The notes below the pieces were generated by a model. That model worked only from the letters and a program-made list of their open reading frames with translations, searched no databases and was not told the DNA's origin. A stretch of 64,000 nt of DNA, taken from NCBI RefSeq assembly GCF_010550605.1, contig NZ_JAAGNI010000363.1, forward strand, positions 41,442 to 105,441. Reading direction: 5' to 3'. Position 1 is the stretch's first letter. Every line of letters begins with the position of its first letter. Shown piece by piece: positions 61,615 to 64,000 of this stretch. Both the position numbers and the translations under genes were made by a program. Source of the DNA: Streptomyces sp. SID9727. Lineage in GTDB: Bacteria; Actinomycetota; Actinomycetes; Streptomycetales; Streptomycetaceae.

Positions 61615-64000
61615 AGCTCGTGCTCCAGGGCATACGGACCCGCTGGGTCACCCTCGCCGGCTCCTTCCTCGCACTGGCCCTCGGCGTGGGGATCATCGCC
61701 ACGACGGGGCTGGCCCTCGCCGCCACCTTCGACGGCCCGGACCAGGCACCGGAGCGGTTCGCCGCGGCACCGGTCGTGGTGCGGGGTGAGGACGAGGTGC
61801 GCGTACGTACGTCGATAGGCGTCCGTACGCAGAAGCTCACCGATCCCCGGCCCGTCCCGGCGGAGGCCGCCGCCCGGCTCGCGGGGTTGGGGCGCACGGC
61901 GGTGGACCGGTCGTTCGCGGTCTCGGGCGGCGAGGCGGTCGGGCACCCCTGGGCCGTCGCCGCCGCGACCCCGTACCGGTTGCTCTCCGGGCGTCCGCCC
62001 GCCGCGTCCGGCGAGGTCGTGGTCGCGGCGGGGGACGGGGTCGTCGGCGACCGGATCACCCTCACCACGCCTGCGGGCAAGGGGCGTTGGACGGTGACCG
62101 GGACCGTTCGCCCCGCTTCCTTCGAGCACGCCGTGTTCTTCACCGAGGCGGACGCCGCCAGGCTCTCCCCGGACGTCGAAGCCGTCGTGGTGCACGCCGA
62201 CCGGGCGAAGGTCCGCGCGGTTGTGGGCGCCGGTTCCGGTCTGGCCGTCCTCACCGGTGACGAGCGGCGCAGGGCCGACCCCGACCCGGACCGGGACGCC
62301 CAGGCCCTGGTCTCCGTCAATGCCCTGCTGGGCACGGCCGCCGGCATCACCGCCTTCGTCTCCGTGTTCGTCGTCGCCTCGACGTTCTCCTTCGCCGTGG
62401 CCCAGCGCCGCCGCGAGTTCGGCCTGCTGCGCATGGCAGGCGCGACGCCCGGCCAGATGCGCCGCCTGGTGTACGCGGAGGCCGCGCTCGTCGGCGTCCT
62501 CGCCTCGGCGGCCGGCTGCCGGCTCGGACTCTCCGGGGCGCCGCGGCTCGCGTCCTGGATGGTCCAGGAGGGCCTGGCCCCGCGGTGGTTCACCGTCGGG
62601 GACCAGTCCTGGCCGCTGCACACCGCCTTCTGGACCGGCCTCGCCGTCGCCCTCGCCGGAGCGGTCGCCGCCGCGCACCGCGCCGGACGGGTCCGCCCGG
62701 CCGAGGCGCTGCGCGACGCCGCCGTGGACAACGGCACGATGCCGCCGGTACGGGTGGCGCTGGGCGCCGCCGTCCTGCTCACCGGGGCGGTACTGGTGGT
62801 GCTCGGGCTCGTCCAGGATCCGGCGGGGCTCCTCAAGCGCAAGACGTACACCACGCAGCCGATGCTCCTGATCGTCGGATGCGCCCTCTTCGCCCCCGTC
62901 CTGGTGCGCCCCGCGATCCGCCTCCTGGCCTGGGTGCCCACCCGGCTGCCGGGCGCCACCGGCCTCCTGGTCCGGGAGAACGCCTCGGCCGGGCTGCGCC
63001 GGACGGCCGCCGTCGCAGCGCCCGTGCTCGTCACCGTCGCCCTGGCCGCCTCGCTGATGGGCACCAAGGCCACCATCGACGCGGCCAAGGCGGCCGAGGC
63101 GCGCGGCCAGGTCACGGCGGACTTCCTGGCAGTGGGAGAACACGCGGGTGTCTCCGAGGGGTTCGTGGACCGAGCCCGCCGTGTCCCGGGCGCCCGGGTC
63201 AGCACCTCGCGCGCCACCTCGGTCAGCGTGCTCGAAGAGGGCACCGCCCTCATCCGCTCCGACGCCCGGGCCGTGGACCCGGCCGATGCCGCCGCCGTCT
63301 CCGCGCTGCCCGTGGTCGCCGGCCGGCTCGCCGACCTGGACGACCGTTCGATCGTCGTCAACGAGGAGTGGGCCGAGCACCGGGTCGGCGCCCGCGTCCG
63401 CGTCTGGCTCGGCGACGGCCGCGAGGCCACCCTGCGCATCGCGGCCGTGCTTGCCGTCGGCACCGGCGACAACGGCGTCTACCTCACCCCGCGCAACGCG
63501 GCCGGCGCTCCCGTCGACCGCGTCGCGATCGCGGTGCGCGCGGGGGCCGACCGGCAGGCCGTCGAACGCGGGCTGCGCGCTGCCGGGCGGGCCACCGGCA
63601 CCGAGGTGCTGACCCGTGAGCAGTGGACCGCGACCCTCGTGCCGGGCGGCGGCAGCACCCGGACGGGGCTCTTGATGATCCTCGCGATCGCCCTGGTCTA
63701 CACGGGGATCGCCCTCGCGAACACCCAGGTCATGGCCACGGCGGACCGGGTCCGCGACTTCGCCGTGCTGCGCCTCGCCGGAGCGACCAAGGCCCAGGTG
63801 ATACGGCTGGCCGGGGCCGAGGCGCTGGCCGTGGTCGCGGTGGGCGCGGGGCTCGGCGGGGTGGTGGCCGCGCTGAACCTGCTCGGCGTACGGGCCGCGC
63901 TCGGCCGGCTCGACGTCCCGGCGGCGGTCGTCGTGCCGTGGGAGGCGGTCGGGCTGGTGGCGGTGGTGAGCGCGGCGCTCGCGGTGGCCTGCGCCGTGCT
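61608..64000 (+). CDS. FtsX-like ABC permease (C-terminus cut by window edge)
   Basis: About 797 codons are visible, running off the right edge. GTG 61608 overlaps the ATPase stop. An N-terminal helix (TLAGSFLALALGVGIIATTG), a large extracellular domain (~35-230), an FtsX domain with RRREFGLLRMAGATPGQMRR, a second extracellular domain (~490-680) and a second FtsX domain with RVRDFAVLRLAGATKAQVIR are present. This is the two-FtsX, ~830-aa streptomycete layout. With the ATPase it probably exports or removes a membrane-active compound. Confidence 0.92.
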   Translation, partial: MLKLVLQGIRTRWVTLAGSFLALALGVGIIATTGLALAATFDGPDQAPERFAAAPVVVRGEDEVRVRTSIGVRTQKLTDPRPVPAEAAARLAGLGRTAVDRSFAVSGGEAVGHPWAVAAATPYRLLSGRPPAASGEVVVAAGDGVVGDRITLTTPAGKGRWTVTGTVRPASFEHAVFFTEADAARLSPDVEAVVVHADRAKVRAVVGAGSGLAVLTGDERRRADPDPDRDAQALVSVNALLGTAAGITAFVSVFVVASTFSFAVAQRRREFGLLRMAGATPGQMRRLVYAEAALVGVLASAAGCRLGLSGAPRLASWMVQEGLAPRWFTVGDQSWPLHTAFWTGLAVALAGAVAAAHRAGRVRPAEALRDAAVDNGTMPPVRVALGAAVLLTGAVLVVLGLVQDPAGLLKRKTYTTQPMLLIVGCALFAPVLVRPAIRLLAWVPTRLPGATGLLVRENASAGLRRTAAVAAPVLVTVALAASLMGTKATIDAAKAAEARGQVTADFLAVGEHAGVSEGFVDRARRVPGARVSTSRATSVSVLEEGTALIRSDARAVDPADAAAVSALPVVAGRLADLDDRSIVVNEEWAEHRVGARVRVWLGDGREATLRIAAVLAVGTGDNGVYLTPRNAAGAPVDRVAIAVRAGADRQAVERGLRAAGRATGTEVLTREQWTATLVPGGGSTRTGLLMILAIALVYTGIALANTQVMATADRVRDFAVLRLAGATKAQVIRLAGAEALAVVAVGAGLGGVVAALNLLGVRAALGRLDVPAAVVVPWEAVGLVAVVSAALAVACAV

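Overview
The window looks like a piece of a Streptomyces chromosome. It is GC-rich with strong third-position GC, uses GTG and TTG starts, and has several apparently leaderless promoters. It also carries a gene order I recognise from streptomycetes: Tad pilus genes, a DEAH helicase, bldG with an anti-sigma factor, topA, tmk and holB. I cannot name the species.

Region 1 (1-30.6 kb) is ordinary conserved chromosome. It starts with a SulP transporter fused to a beta-carbonic anhydrase (cut by the left edge). A deacetylase-like lipoprotein, a CooC-type ATPase, a degenerate Fic-like protein and a HAD phosphatase follow. Next is a compact seven-gene Tad-type pilus operon (ssd, tadA, tadB, tadC, a DUF4244 pseudopilin and two TadE-like proteins). 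Convergent to it is a large DEAH/DUF1998 helicase, divergent from bldG and its anti-sigma partner. Then come a lipoprotein, an N-methyltransferase-like protein, topA, a giant membrane-anchored thymidylate kinase, holB and a secreted S33 peptidase.

Region 2 (30678-51415) is an integrated genomic island in the 3' end of a tRNA-Thr(CGU) gene. An identical 43-bp copy of the tRNA 3' end lies 20.7 kb downstream, and each copy is followed by a related terminator hairpin. No intact integrase, replication or transfer gene is visible, so the island looks stranded. Its cargo is a four-gene operon (GPP34/GOLPH3-like, DUF3159 membrane protein, condensation/PapA-like acyltransferase, berberine-bridge FAD oxidase), two S33 peptidases, two short-chain dehydrogenase loci each divergent from a TetR gene, an alpha/beta hydrolase divergent from a MarR gene, two paralogous MerR regulators, and a duplicated TetR/operator/membrane-protein module. 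Three IS elements or remnants lie among them.

Region 3 (51.4-64 kb) begins with decay next to the island: a THUMP/TRM11-like methyltransferase broken by a stop codon and frameshifts, a 28-bp tandem repeat, a GH43 glycosidase with a LacI-type operator, an SDR, a ruined von Willebrand-A surface protein and an IS5-type fragment. It ends with a TetR/small membrane protein pair and a two-component system divergent from an ABC transporter (permease cut by the right edge). A 52-bp near-perfect palindrome lies between the two-component genes and the transporter.

Most cargo genes follow one plan: a one-component regulator divergent from an enzyme, with a visible dyad operator between them. This suggests inducible detoxification or secondary-metabolite tailoring units. 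The strongest candidate for something undescribed is the GPP34-DUF3159-condensation-BBE operon of the island.
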